Source: Deltaproteobacteria bacterium UBA6106
GTDB lineage: Bacteria; Desulfobacterota; Syntrophorhabdia; Syntrophorhabdales; Syntrophorhabdaceae
DNA: 64,000 nt
Direction of reading: 5' to 3'
Assembly: GCA_002428485.1 (NCBI GenBank)
Contig: DIWM01000011.1
Coordinates: 1-64,000 of the forward strand
Of this stretch, positions 7,060 through 15,848 are shown piece by piece (position 1 is the stretch's first letter; every line of letters starts with the position of its first letter). The translations under genes were made by a program, and so were the position numbers. The notes below the pieces were generated by a model that was given only the letters and a program-made list of their open reading frames with translations, was not told the DNA's origin and searched no databases.

Positions 7060-8343
7060 ATGAGAAAAATGCACAATAGTTCCAATATGGAAAAAGAAAA
7101 AGACCTTATAGGTATCATAGTCGGCGGCGGCCCGGCGCCAGGCATCAACGGCGTCATCAGCGCGGCCACGATCGAGGCGATAAACCAGGGGAAGAAGGTC
7201 GTAGGGCTCATCGGCGGGTTCAAAGGCCTTTTTGAGGGCCAGATGAATGTCATGCCCCTCACGATCGACGGCGTTTCGAGGATTCACGCTGCCGGGGGCT
7301 CTATCCTCCGCACCTCCCGCGATGCCCCCGATAATGCAAAGGCAAAATTCAAAATCCTCATGTCGACGCTGAAGAAGATCGGCATAAAGTACCTTATAAC
7401 CATCGGCGGCGACGGTACCCTCTATATGGCAAACTGGATCGAGAGAGAGGCAAGGGGCTCTATCAGTGTCGTCCACACGCCGAAGACGATCGATAACGAC
7501 ATACCCTTGCCGGGCGGATTCTCGACATTCGGTTTTCAGACGGCGCGGCATGTGGGGGTTTATATTGTCAACAACATCATGGAAGACGCCCGCACGATGG
7601 GGCGGTGGTATTTCATCACAACGATGGGTCGCCATGCAGGCCATCTGGCGCTGGGAATGGGAAAAGCAGCCGGCGCCACGATCTCTCTCATCCCGGAGGA
7701 GTTCGAGAACGGCAAGCTCTCCTTTAAGAGGGTTGCAGATACCCTGACGGGCTCGATCATTAAGCGGCTATCCATGGACAGGGACTTCGGCGTGGCCATA
7801 CTGGCGGAAGGCATCTCCGAAATGTTCGACCTTGAGGAACTGAGCCGTTATGAAGACGTGATAAAAAACGAAAAGGGGGAGCTGAAGCTTTCCGAGATCC
7901 AGCTCGGAAGGCTGCTCAGGAACTTTGTCAATGAAACGTTGAGGTCAATGGGCATCAAGACCGACATCTTCGAGAAAAAAATCGGCTATGAGCTAAGGGC
8001 TGCCAACCCTGTTCCCTACGATGTGGAATATACAAGGAACCTCGGGTACGGCGCTGTCCGCTACCTCCTGAAAGGCGGCACAGGGGCCATGATCGTCTCT
8101 TATGAAGGGAATTTAAAACCGGTGCCTTTTGTTGAGATGGTGGATTACTGCTCCGGCAAGATAAAGATCAGGAAGGTAGATATCAACACAGAGACCTATG
8201 AGGTTGCGAGAAAATATATGATCAGGCTCGAGAAGGAGGACTTCCAGGGTGACCGCCTGAAGAACCTTGCCAGGGTCGCCAATATGGAACCGGCAGATTT
8301 TAAAGTGCGCTTTGAGTACTTGGTGTCCGGCAACCCCTACTGA
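7060..8343 (+). CDS. pfk: 6-phosphofructokinase
   Basis: 427 aa. Phosphorylates fructose 6-phosphate in glycolysis. The nucleotide loop GGGPAPGIN (22-30), GGDGT (116-120) and substrate loop PKTIDNDIP (141-149) are clear, as is MGRHAG. The combination Gly in GGDG with Lys in PKTIDND is mixed: Gly is typical of ATP enzymes, Lys of PPi enzymes, though some ATP-dependent long PFKs have both. The phosphate donor is therefore uncertain. Three in-frame ATGs lie in the first ten codons; the true start is not decided by a clear ribosome site. Confidence 0.9.
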   Translation: MRKMHNSSNMEKEKDLIGIIVGGGPAPGINGVISAATIEAINQGKKVVGLIGGFKGLFEGQMNVMPLTIDGVSRIHAAGGSILRTSRDAPDNAKAKFKILMSTLKKIGIKYLITIGGDGTLYMANWIEREARGSISVVHTPKTIDNDIPLPGGFSTFGFQTARHVGVYIVNNIMEDARTMGRWYFITTMGRHAGHLALGMGKAAGATISLIPEEFENGKLSFKRVADTLTGSIIKRLSMDRDFGVAILAEGISEMFDLEELSRYEDVIKNEKGELKLSEIQLGRLLRNFVNETLRSMGIKTDIFEKKIGYELRAANPVPYDVEYTRNLGYGAVRYLLKGGTGAMIVSYEGNLKPVPFVEMVDYCSGKIKIRKVDINTETYEVARKYMIRLEKEDFQGDRLKNLARVANMEPADFKVRFEYLVSGNPY

Positions 8344-8396
8344 CATGGCATACTCCTCATGAAGCAGGGCATGTATCAGGCTGTACGGGATAAACA

Positions 8397-9632
8397 ATGA
8401 TATATGACGAAAAACAAAAGCTTCGTGAAGTTCTCAATATCGGGCTCGACGTAACCCAGACAAAGGATATCGATATCCTTCTCGAAAGGATCCTCACCAA
8501 GGCGCGGTATTTAACCAATGCCGATGCAGGATCGATCTACATCAAGGAAGCCGACACCCTGAAATTCAAATACACCCAGAACGATACTCAGCAGAAAAGG
8601 CTGCTGCCGGGCAAGAAGCTTATCTATTCAACCTTCACAATACCCGTGAATAATAAATCCCTATCGGGGTACGTTGCCAACACAGGTTCGATGCTGAACA
8701 TAAAGGATGTATATAATTTAGGCGGCAGCGTCCCCTACTCTTTTGACCAGTCATACGACCAATTGACCGGCTACAGGACACAATCGGTCCTTACATTCCC
8801 CTTAAAAACACACAACGATGAGATCGTCGGCGTCCTCCAGCTGATCAACGCAAAAGACAGTTCCGGGAACATCATTCCCTTTTCAGGTGATGACGAGCCC
8901 TATATCATGCATTTTGCCAACAACGCCGCAATTGCCATAGATCGGGCCATGATGACCAGGGATATCATCCTGCGGATGATAAAGATGGCCGAGTTGCGGG
9001 ACCCCATGGAGACAGGCGCCCATGTCAACCGCGTGGCGTCATACGCAGTGGAGATTTACGAGGCATGGGCGAGGGCAAAAGGGGTTGACGAGGACATGAT
9101 CGAAAAAAACAAAGACGTCCTGAGGATGTCGGCAATGCTCCACGACGTCGGCAAGGTGGCTATCACAGACCTGATCCTCAAAAAACCCGCCCGCCTTGAC
9201 AACGATGAATACGACGTGATGAAGCAGCACACCTTCCTCGGGGCGCAGCTATTCTCCAACATGCGGTCAGACTTCGATGAAGCGGCATTTATTGTTGCCC
9301 TCAACCACCATGAAAGATGGGACGGGCATGGATATCCCGGGCACATCGATTTAAATACCGGCGAGCCGTTGCAAGGGCATACGGACGAATCAGGAAAGGC
9401 AACGGGAAAGACCGCCGATGAGATCCCTCTCTTCGGCCGGATCGTGGCCATCTCCGATGTATATGACGCGCTCTCCTCGCGGAGGTCGTACAAGGAGACC
9501 TGGGAAGAATCAAGGGTCCTCGATACCATCGTACAAGAGAGGGGGAAACACTTCGATCCCGAGATAGTGGACACCTTTATCTCCATACTCGACGTCATCC
9601 GCAACATCGCCCACCAGTATCCCGATAAGTGA
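8397..9632 (+). CDS. GAF / HD-GYP cyclic-di-GMP phosphodiesterase
   Basis: 411 aa. Residues about 20-190 form a GAF sensor domain and 195-400 an HD-GYP domain. The HD pair is in LHDVGKVA (about 250), with HHERWDGHGYPG (about 305) as the GYP motif and GRIVAISDVYDAL as the conserved tail. The family hydrolyses cyclic di-GMP, controlling motility and biofilm; the GAF part probably binds a small ligand. No signal peptide, so cytoplasmic. It lies 53 bp after pfk and may be co-transcribed. Confidence 0.9.
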   Translation: MIYDEKQKLREVLNIGLDVTQTKDIDILLERILTKARYLTNADAGSIYIKEADTLKFKYTQNDTQQKRLLPGKKLIYSTFTIPVNNKSLSGYVANTGSMLNIKDVYNLGGSVPYSFDQSYDQLTGYRTQSVLTFPLKTHNDEIVGVLQLINAKDSSGNIIPFSGDDEPYIMHFANNAAIAIDRAMMTRDIILRMIKMAELRDPMETGAHVNRVASYAVEIYEAWARAKGVDEDMIEKNKDVLRMSAMLHDVGKVAITDLILKKPARLDNDEYDVMKQHTFLGAQLFSNMRSDFDEAAFIVALNHHERWDGHGYPGHIDLNTGEPLQGHTDESGKATGKTADEIPLFGRIVAISDVYDALSSRRSYKETWEESRVLDTIVQERGKHFDPEIVDTFISILDVIRNIAHQYPDK

Positions 9633-9931
9633 GAATAACCAAACTGTTTAACCCGTAAGTCGTGAGGCGACAAAACCCGTGAAAGGTGAAAGGCAAAAGG
9701 TAAAACCCAGATATATTACTGAGGGCAGGGTGTCGGGACATCCCGGAGCAAACCGTCGTGAGGCGAAAAAAAGCGGCTCATAGTTCATGGCTGATAGCTC
9801 ATAGCGATAAAAAACAGAAAAAAGCAAGGAACAGGCAAAACAAGCATTTCTTGTATACTCAATACTATGTGCTCTTTGTTGCTCTTGTTTATCTGCTATG
9901 AGCCATCAGCTATGAGCTATGAGCCGGTTAT
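9633..9931. repeat. 7 bp-periodic intergenic word array C
   Basis: Spacer between the HD-GYP gene and alr (convergent). Runs: gtgaaag twice at 9679-9692; ctcatag, ttcatgg, ctgatag, ctcatag at 9777-9804; gctatga, gccatca, gctatga, gctatga at 9895-9922. The last two runs are inverted relative to each other and could pair as a long imperfect hairpin, perhaps ending both convergent transcripts. Confidence 0.8.
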
Positions 9932-11038
9932 TCAGACGTAGATCCTCGCGACCCTCTTCGATATCTTGCACAGGATCTCATAGGGGATCGTTCCGGCGCA
10001 CTCTGCAATCTCATCAGCGGTGATCGTCGATGTCCCATCATGCCCCAGGAGCACCGCCTCGTCCCCCGCCGCTGCGTTAGGAAGGTCTGTGATGTCGGCA
10101 AGGAACCAGTCCATGCAGATCCTTCCGACAATATTGCACCTCTTCTCTTTTATCAGCACCGAGCCCCTGTTGGAAAGCGCTCTCGGGTAGCCGTCTGCAT
10201 ACCCCACGGGTATATAGGCGATGCGCGTTCTGCCGCTGGTAGTAAAGGTCCTCCCGTAACTGAGCGGGCTTCCCGGTGGAAATTCCCTTATCAGCGCGAC
10301 TTTCGAGACAAATCTCATAACCTGCCTGACAGGCAGCTTCGCGCTGAGCTCTCTCGCCGGATGCGAACCATAGAGGCTTATCCCGACACGTATCATATCA
10401 AAATATCCCTCGGGATAGTTCGTAATGGCCCCGCTATTGGCCATGTGGGCTATTTTCGGAACCACCCCCTCTTCGTTCATCGCCCGCAGGGACTTTTCGA
10501 AGATCCTTATCTGGTTAAGCCCGTATTCATCGCGCACCTCCGATGATGAGAAGTGGCTCATACAGCCTTCTATCTCAACGTGCGGCATCTCCTTCATCAG
10601 GCGGGTAATATGAAGCATCTCCTCGGGCCGAAAACCGAGACGCCCCATCCCTGTATCCACTTTCATATGGACCTTGAGCGTCTTCCCGCTGCGGGAGCCC
10701 TTTCTTTCCAGTTTCTCTATCATTCCGGCATCATAGATGACCGGTGCAAGATCGTATTCATAAAAAGCGTCTTCCGGATCCCAGGGCAATATCCCCCCCA
10801 TAACAAGTATGGGGCATTTGATCCCGTTCTGCCTGAGTTCCATGCCTTCGTCAATGTTAGCCACCCCGAGATAATCAACGCCGTTCTCTTCAAGCCTCCG
10901 GGATACCTGTACCGCTCCATGGCCGTAAGCGTCTGCCTTCACAACGCAGAGCACCTTTACGTTGTGCGGAACCCTTGCCCTGATCGTCTTGTAATTTTCT
11001 TCGAGGATGCCGAGGTCTATATATGCGACCGCCCTCAT
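9932..11038 (-). CDS. alr: Alanine racemase
   Basis: 368 aa, PLP fold type III. Converts L- to D-alanine for peptidoglycan. The PLP lysine motif VKADAYGHG (about 33-41), RVGISLYG and the catalytic tyrosine region LSYGRTF are all present; length is normal. It is the last gene of ahb-hemL-alr and its ATG overlaps the hemL stop by 4 bp, indicating translational coupling. Confidence 0.95.
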   Translation of the reverse strand: MRAVAYIDLGILEENYKTIRARVPHNVKVLCVVKADAYGHGAVQVSRRLEENGVDYLGVANIDEGMELRQNGIKCPILVMGGILPWDPEDAFYEYDLAPVIYDAGMIEKLERKGSRSGKTLKVHMKVDTGMGRLGFRPEEMLHITRLMKEMPHVEIEGCMSHFSSSEVRDEYGLNQIRIFEKSLRAMNEEGVVPKIAHMANSGAITNYPEGYFDMIRVGISLYGSHPARELSAKLPVRQVMRFVSKVALIREFPPGSPLSYGRTFTTSGRTRIAYIPVGYADGYPRALSNRGSVLIKEKRCNIVGRICMDWFLADITDLPNAAAGDEAVLLGHDGTSTITADEIAECAGTIPYEILCKISKRVARIYV

Positions 11039-12333
11039 GGCATCAACCCTTTAAAAACCCTTTCGCAGGCTTCCACCGTTTTTGTCATCTCTTTGTCTCC
11101 GTGAGAGAGGGTAACGAATGAGGCTTCGAAGGGGCTTGGCGCAAAGAATATCCCCTCTTCCAGCATTCTTTTAAAGAACCTCTCATAGATCATCCGGTTT
11201 GCCACGCTCGCTGACCCGTAATCATGTACATCCTGTTCTGCAAAGAACCCCGTGAACATTCCGGTAATGCTGTTGACCCTATAGGGAACCCCTTCCCGCC
11301 TTGCTATCTCCAGCATTGTGCCCTTCAGCGCATCCACGCGTTCACGCATCATCGCATATGCCTCAGGGTGTTCCTTGAGGTATGTAAGCACATAGATCCC
11401 TGCCCGGACGGCAACGGGGTTACCGGACAATGTGCCTGCCTGGTAGACCGCGCCGAGGGGCGCAAGATATTCCATGATCTCTTTCCTGCCCCCGAAGGCG
11501 CCGATAGGAAACCCGCCGCCGATGACCTTTCCGAGGCAGGTGATGTCGGGCCTGATGCTGTATATATGCTGGGCGCCGCCGTAAGCGACGCGGAACCCCG
11601 TTATCACCTCGTCAAAGATAAGGAGTATCCCGCGGTCCCTGCATATCATCTCCAGCCCCTTGAGAAAACCGTTCTCGGGAAGGACCACCCCCATATTCCC
11701 CATTACAGGCTCGACAATAACGCAGGCAATATCCTGGTTGCCTTCCGCAATGGCCCGGACGCTCTCGATATTGTTGAATTCCGCTATAAACGTATATTTT
11801 GCGAGGTCAGGGAGGATCCCTTTGCTGTCGGGTATGCCGAACGTCGCGAGACCTGAACCGGCCTTTACGAGAAGGCTGTCGAGGTGGCCGTGGTAACACC
11901 CTCTGAATTTGATAACGCCGCTCTTCCCGGTAAAGCCCCTCGCGAGGCGTATGGCGCTCATCGTTGCCTCTGTGCCCGAGCTTGTAAGCCTCACGAGCTC
12001 AATTGAAGGAAATGCCCCGGCGATAAGCTTCGCCATCTCGATCTCGTAAGGATGACAGGCGCCGTAGCTCGTCCCGTCCTCAATCGCCTGCTTTGCCTCA
12101 TTGACGACGCCATCGTCGGCGTGGCCGAGGATGATCGCGCCCCATGAGGCCACATAATCGAGATAGCAGTTTTCGTCAACATCGTAGAGATATGCCCCTT
12201 TTCCTCTCCTGACGTAAAAAGGCTCGTCATGGACAGACTGAAAGGCCCTGACAGGGCTGTTCACGCCGCCCGGCATATATTGTACCGCCTGCCCGTATAG
12301 ATCGTGTGATCTCTTTCTATCCATGGTGAACAC
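11035..12333 (-). CDS. hemL: Glutamate-1-semialdehyde 2,1-aminomutase
   Basis: 432 aa, PLP class III aminotransferase. Makes 5-aminolevulinate, the tetrapyrrole precursor, in the C5 pathway. Signature pieces: FDEVITGFR, the PLP lysine in LGKVIGGGFPIGAFGG and TSSGTEATMSAIRLAR. It overlaps the upstream siroheme decarboxylase by 17 bp; a start at MDRKRS, three codons in, is an alternative. The pairing with a heme-pathway gene supports a small tetrapyrrole operon. Confidence 0.95.
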   Translation of the reverse strand: MFTMDRKRSHDLYGQAVQYMPGGVNSPVRAFQSVHDEPFYVRRGKGAYLYDVDENCYLDYVASWGAIILGHADDGVVNEAKQAIEDGTSYGACHPYEIEMAKLIAGAFPSIELVRLTSSGTEATMSAIRLARGFTGKSGVIKFRGCYHGHLDSLLVKAGSGLATFGIPDSKGILPDLAKYTFIAEFNNIESVRAIAEGNQDIACVIVEPVMGNMGVVLPENGFLKGLEMICRDRGILLIFDEVITGFRVAYGGAQHIYSIRPDITCLGKVIGGGFPIGAFGGRKEIMEYLAPLGAVYQAGTLSGNPVAVRAGIYVLTYLKEHPEAYAMMRERVDALKGTMLEIARREGVPYRVNSITGMFTGFFAEQDVHDYGSASVANRMIYERFFKRMLEEGIFFAPSPFEASFVTLSHGDKEMTKTVEACERVFKGLMP

Positions 12334-12772
12334 TGAAGGATATTTTTTTGAACTCCCGCTTGCTGAAAAAGACCTGGAAGTCCTTTATGCCGGTCCTTGC
12401 CGATATCTCCTTTACTACATCCGTACAGTCCTGCAAATTTCTCCCGTGTATCATGCTGAAAAGGTTGTAATTCCAGTACCCGCCCCTGTCCCTTTCGTAG
12501 CAGTGGCTTACCTGGGGGAAGGAAGACATGATCCTGCCGGCCCTTTCGATGTCGGCATCTTCGGCACGCCAGACCACCATTGCATTATGCGTATAGAATG
12601 CCCTCCTGTGATAGAGGACTGCGGCAACACGCCTCACGGCGCCCTCAGCCTTAAAACGTTTCAATGTAGCGATGAGGTCTTTCCCGCTGATCCCCATATG
12701 TTTTGCCATCGCATCGTAGGGCTTCTCAACGATGGGGAAATCATGGGGTATCTTTTCCAGAATCTTATACAT
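12317..12772 (-). CDS. Siroheme decarboxylase subunit (AhbA/AhbB family)
   Basis: 151 aa from MYKILEKIPHDFP. It has an AsnC/Lrp-like winged helix followed by a ligand-type domain with the decarboxylase signatures RRVAAVLYHRRAF, HNAMVVW and SHCYERDRGGYWNYNLFSMI. AhbA/B together convert siroheme to didecarboxysiroheme in the anaerobic heme route of sulfate reducers and archaea. Only one subunit is here, so the partner must be elsewhere, or the protein acts alone. First gene of the ahb-hemL-alr operon. Telling AhbA from AhbB by eye is not safe. Confidence 0.85.
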   Translation of the reverse strand: MYKILEKIPHDFPIVEKPYDAMAKHMGISGKDLIATLKRFKAEGAVRRVAAVLYHRRAFYTHNAMVVWRAEDADIERAGRIMSSFPQVSHCYERDRGGYWNYNLFSMIHGRNLQDCTDVVKEISARTGIKDFQVFFSKREFKKISFSVHHG

Positions 12773-12916
12773 CTTTTTATTTTGACATATCCATGAAAGC
12801 CTTTTCAAACAAAAAGCGCCTGCTCGCAACAGATATGAAAAAAAGGCTTTACTTTAAATTAAAGAACATGTAATTTCATTATCTGGTTATAGCGCAATTT
12901 TATCAGGAGTAACAAC

Positions 12917-14080
12917 ATGGTAAAACCGGCTTCAAGAGTAGAAAAGATACCTCCCTACCTCTTCGCGAGGATCGATAAGAAAAAGGAAGAGGCGAGGCAG
13001 AAAGGGGTCAACATCATAGATCTCAGCATTGGCGACCCCGATATCCCGACGCCGGTAAATATCATTGAGAAGATGAAAGAAGCTACCGAAGATTCGAAGA
13101 ACCACCGGTACCCCAGCTATGAAGGCATGCCTTCATTCAGAAAAACGGTCGCAGACTGGTACCTGAAGAGGTTCGGCGTCAGGCTCAACCCGGCAAACGA
13201 AGTAGTAACACTCATCGGCTCAAAGGAGGGCATTGCCCACCTGCCCCTGGCATACATAGAAGCCGGAGACGTGGTACTTGTCCCGTCTCCCGGGTATCCC
13301 GTATACAAGATCTCGACCCTTCTGTGCGGCGGCACCCCGTACATAATGCCGCTCAGGGAAGAGAATGACTACCTGCCGCAATTTGAAGACATACCGGAAG
13401 AGGTCCTGCAGAAGGCCAAAATACTTTTCATAAACTATCCGAATAACCCGACCGGCGCCTGCGCTGATGACCTTTTCTACAAAAAGGCCCTTGATGTTGC
13501 AAAAGAACACGATATCCTCATCTGCCACGATGCGGCATACAGCGAAATAGCCTATGACGGATATATGCCGAAAAGCATATTGCAGTTCGATACAGAGAAA
13601 AAATACTCCGTTGAGTTCCACTCTCTCTCCAAAACATACTGCATGACCGGCTGGAGGATCGGGTTTGTCGTAGGAAATGCCGACGCGATATACAACCTCG
13701 GCACGCTGAAGACCAACTTAGACTCAGGAGTATTCCAGGCGATCCAGTACGCCGGGATAGAGGCCCTCACAGGTGATCAAAGCTCGCTCGACGACCTCAA
13801 GAAAAGATTTCAAAAAAGAAGGGATATGGTCGTCGACGGCCTTCTTTCCATCGGGATAAAGGTCGCGAGACCTCGCGCGACGTTCTACATCTGGGCAAGA
13901 GTACCGAAAGGGTATACATCGGAAAAGTTCTGCGGAAAACTTATTGAAGAGACCGGGATCGTCGTCACGCCCGGCAACGGGTTCGGCGAAGAAGGCGAAG
14001 GATACTTCAGGATATCCACCACGATCAACGAAGAGCGCATCCGCGAGGCAATCCGCCGCCTGAAGACGCTGAAGTTATAA
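12917..14080 (+). CDS. dapL: LL-diaminopimelate aminotransferase
   Basis: 387 aa, PLP class I aminotransferase. Forms LL-DAP directly from tetrahydrodipicolinate, bypassing the succinylase steps for lysine and peptidoglycan. Visible motifs: LSIGDPDIPTP near the N-terminus, NYPNNPTGA, HDAAYSEIAYDG and the PLP lysine in SLSKTYCMTGWRIG. The opening SRVEKIPPYLFARIDKKK is typical of the short (bacterial/archaeal, DapL2) type. A good ribosome site, CAGGAG, precedes the ATG. Divergent from the ahb operon. Confidence 0.92.
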   Translation: MVKPASRVEKIPPYLFARIDKKKEEARQKGVNIIDLSIGDPDIPTPVNIIEKMKEATEDSKNHRYPSYEGMPSFRKTVADWYLKRFGVRLNPANEVVTLIGSKEGIAHLPLAYIEAGDVVLVPSPGYPVYKISTLLCGGTPYIMPLREENDYLPQFEDIPEEVLQKAKILFINYPNNPTGACADDLFYKKALDVAKEHDILICHDAAYSEIAYDGYMPKSILQFDTEKKYSVEFHSLSKTYCMTGWRIGFVVGNADAIYNLGTLKTNLDSGVFQAIQYAGIEALTGDQSSLDDLKKRFQKRRDMVVDGLLSIGIKVARPRATFYIWARVPKGYTSEKFCGKLIEETGIVVTPGNGFGEEGEGYFRISTTINEERIREAIRRLKTLKL

Positions 14081-14143
14081 CCGACAACAAACATCAACCA
14101 TAAAACGATAATCGATGACGGTAACCCGGAAATTCCCTGTTGG

Positions 14144-15526
14144 TTATTGTTCTTTTCCTCCCACCACGATCTCGGGGATGCGGAGCGTGGGCTGGGCGTC
14201 GGATACGGGCACTCCCTGGCCGTCCTTGCCGCAGGTGCCGATGCCGAAGCCGAGGTCGCTGCCCACCATATCGATTCCCTGAAGGACCTTCAAGCCGTTG
14301 CCCATTATCGTCGCGTTCTTTATCATGGGCCCGATCTTGCCCTTTTCGATGAGATAGCCCTCTGATATCTCGAAAACAAAGTCTCCCCTCACCGTATCGA
14401 CCTGTCCGCCGCCCATCTTCACCACAAAGACGCCGTCATCTACCGATGCTATTATTTCGGCAGGATTGTCTGCGCCGGGAAGGATGATCGTATTGCTCAT
14501 ACGTGGGATCGGTCTGAACCGGAATGATTCCCGCCTCCCGTTCCCGGTCGATTTCATCCCGTACCGCATCGCATGGAATCTGTCGAAGAGGTAGTTTTTC
14601 AGGGTGCCTCTTTCGACCAGTACGGTCCTTTCGGACGGCACTCCCTCATCGTCATAGGCATAGGTCCCCCTCATGTACGGCAGGGTCTTGTCATCGACAA
14701 CGCTCACAAGGGGAGATGCAATCTTCTTCCCGAGCATCTCCTTGTAGCAGGAGAGCCCTTCCATGGCAAGGTCTGCCTCAAGCCCGTGTCCGATCGCCTC
14801 GTGGATCATCGTGCCGCCCGCCTCTGATCCGAGAACAACCGTCTTTGTCCCCATCGGGGCCTCCACAGCTGCGAGAAGCCCGCTCAGCCTTTTCGCCGTC
14901 TTCCTTGCCAACGCTTCAACGGCTTCCTCGGCGAAGAACTCGAAGCCATAAAAACCGCCTATCGCCTCATATGCGGTCTGCATCTCGCCTTTCTCTTCGC
15001 CGACGATGAACAGGGTCAGGACGACCTGCTTGCGGCTTTCCTCGATCCCGATTCCCTCACTGGTAAAAAGCCTGATATCCTGGCTTGTATCCCGGTACAT
15101 CACCCGCGCCTGCCTGATCCTCGGCTCCATCTTTCTGACCATCGACTCCAGGCCTTTGACCATGGAGATCTTCTTCTCCATATCGACCGCCTCGGGGTCA
15201 ACGGCAATCGTAAAGGGATACTCTGCCCTGATATGCCTGTCCCGTTTTACGACTTTCCCTTCCCCGTCCCCCGAAAATCTCCGCAATTCCGCAGCAAGCT
15301 CCACGAGGCGTTTCTCCCCGAAGGAATTCGTCGTAGCGTAGAACGTCTTCCAGGGATGTATAACGCGAATGCCGACCCCCTTATCAACGCCCTTTTCGAG
15401 CTTCTCTATCCTTTCGGACTCGAGCTGTATATGGGTGTACCTCTTCTCCTCGGCAAATATATCGCCATAGAGGCTATCCCCTCCCATCAGGACATTCAGC
15501 ACCTTTGTCTCATCGAACATCATCAA
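14144..15526 (-). CDS. tldD: TldD-family metalloprotease
   Basis: 460 aa. TldD/PmbA-family zinc peptidase; in E. coli TldD works with TldE on unfolded or modified peptides such as microcin B17. The metal site HEAIGHGLEADL (HExxxH) lies mid-protein with GGGQVDTVRGDFVF and an NTIILPG block C-terminal. No TldE partner is adjacent. It overlaps the small DUF4911 gene by 17 bp, so the two are co-translated. Confidence 0.92.
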   Translation of the reverse strand: MMMFDETKVLNVLMGGDSLYGDIFAEEKRYTHIQLESERIEKLEKGVDKGVGIRVIHPWKTFYATTNSFGEKRLVELAAELRRFSGDGEGKVVKRDRHIRAEYPFTIAVDPEAVDMEKKISMVKGLESMVRKMEPRIRQARVMYRDTSQDIRLFTSEGIGIEESRKQVVLTLFIVGEEKGEMQTAYEAIGGFYGFEFFAEEAVEALARKTAKRLSGLLAAVEAPMGTKTVVLGSEAGGTMIHEAIGHGLEADLAMEGLSCYKEMLGKKIASPLVSVVDDKTLPYMRGTYAYDDEGVPSERTVLVERGTLKNYLFDRFHAMRYGMKSTGNGRRESFRFRPIPRMSNTIILPGADNPAEIIASVDDGVFVVKMGGGQVDTVRGDFVFEISEGYLIEKGKIGPMIKNATIMGNGLKVLQGIDMVGSDLGFGIGTCGKDGQGVPVSDAQPTLRIPEIVVGGKEQ

Positions 15527-15731
15527 CCTCCCGCAACGCGATGCCGTAGTTCGCCATATCCGCTACGATGCCGCCGACGGCATCTTCGAAACCCGACGGA
15601 TAGATCAGCTCTATAAGGCCCTTATCCCCGTCGAGGACAGAAAAGATCCCCACATCTTCGTAGGACTCGAGGATGGCCTTAAAGAACCCTATCCCCTCCC
15701 TGTTGATGATATACCGTCTTGTCCTTTCCAT
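15510..15731 (-). CDS. DUF4911-like small protein
   Basis: 73 aa from MERTRRYIINREGIGFFKAI. Residues 20-60 (a YEDVGIFSVLDGDKG... stretch then a VADMANYGI segment) look like a small alpha/beta protein of the DUF4911 type common in deltaproteobacteria beside tldD. Upstream in-frame codons fall in a 9 bp-periodic repeat and are unlikely to be coding, which sets this start. Function unknown. Confidence 0.7.
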   Translation of the reverse strand: MERTRRYIINREGIGFFKAILESYEDVGIFSVLDGDKGLIELIYPSGFEDAVGGIVADMANYGIALREVDDVR

Positions 15732-15848
15732 GTTCTCTGGTCTATTTAGTCTATTTCGTCTATCTGGTCTGTCTTGTCCTAACGTTGAACATAGAACATT
15801 GAACAGCTTTACGAGTATCTCGCTATGCGCCATGCGCTTTGCGCTATG
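15732..15848. repeat. 9 bp and 7 bp periodic word array D
   Basis: 15738-15780 is a 9 bp period: tggtctatt, tagtctatt, tcgtctatc, tggtctgtc, ttgtcct. It is followed by gaacata, gaacatt at 15787-15800 and by gctatgc, gccatgc, gctttgc, gctatgc at 15822-15849 (period 7), the last running straight into the stop codon of the next gene. The last run differs at one base from the one at 4868-4895. Confidence 0.85.
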
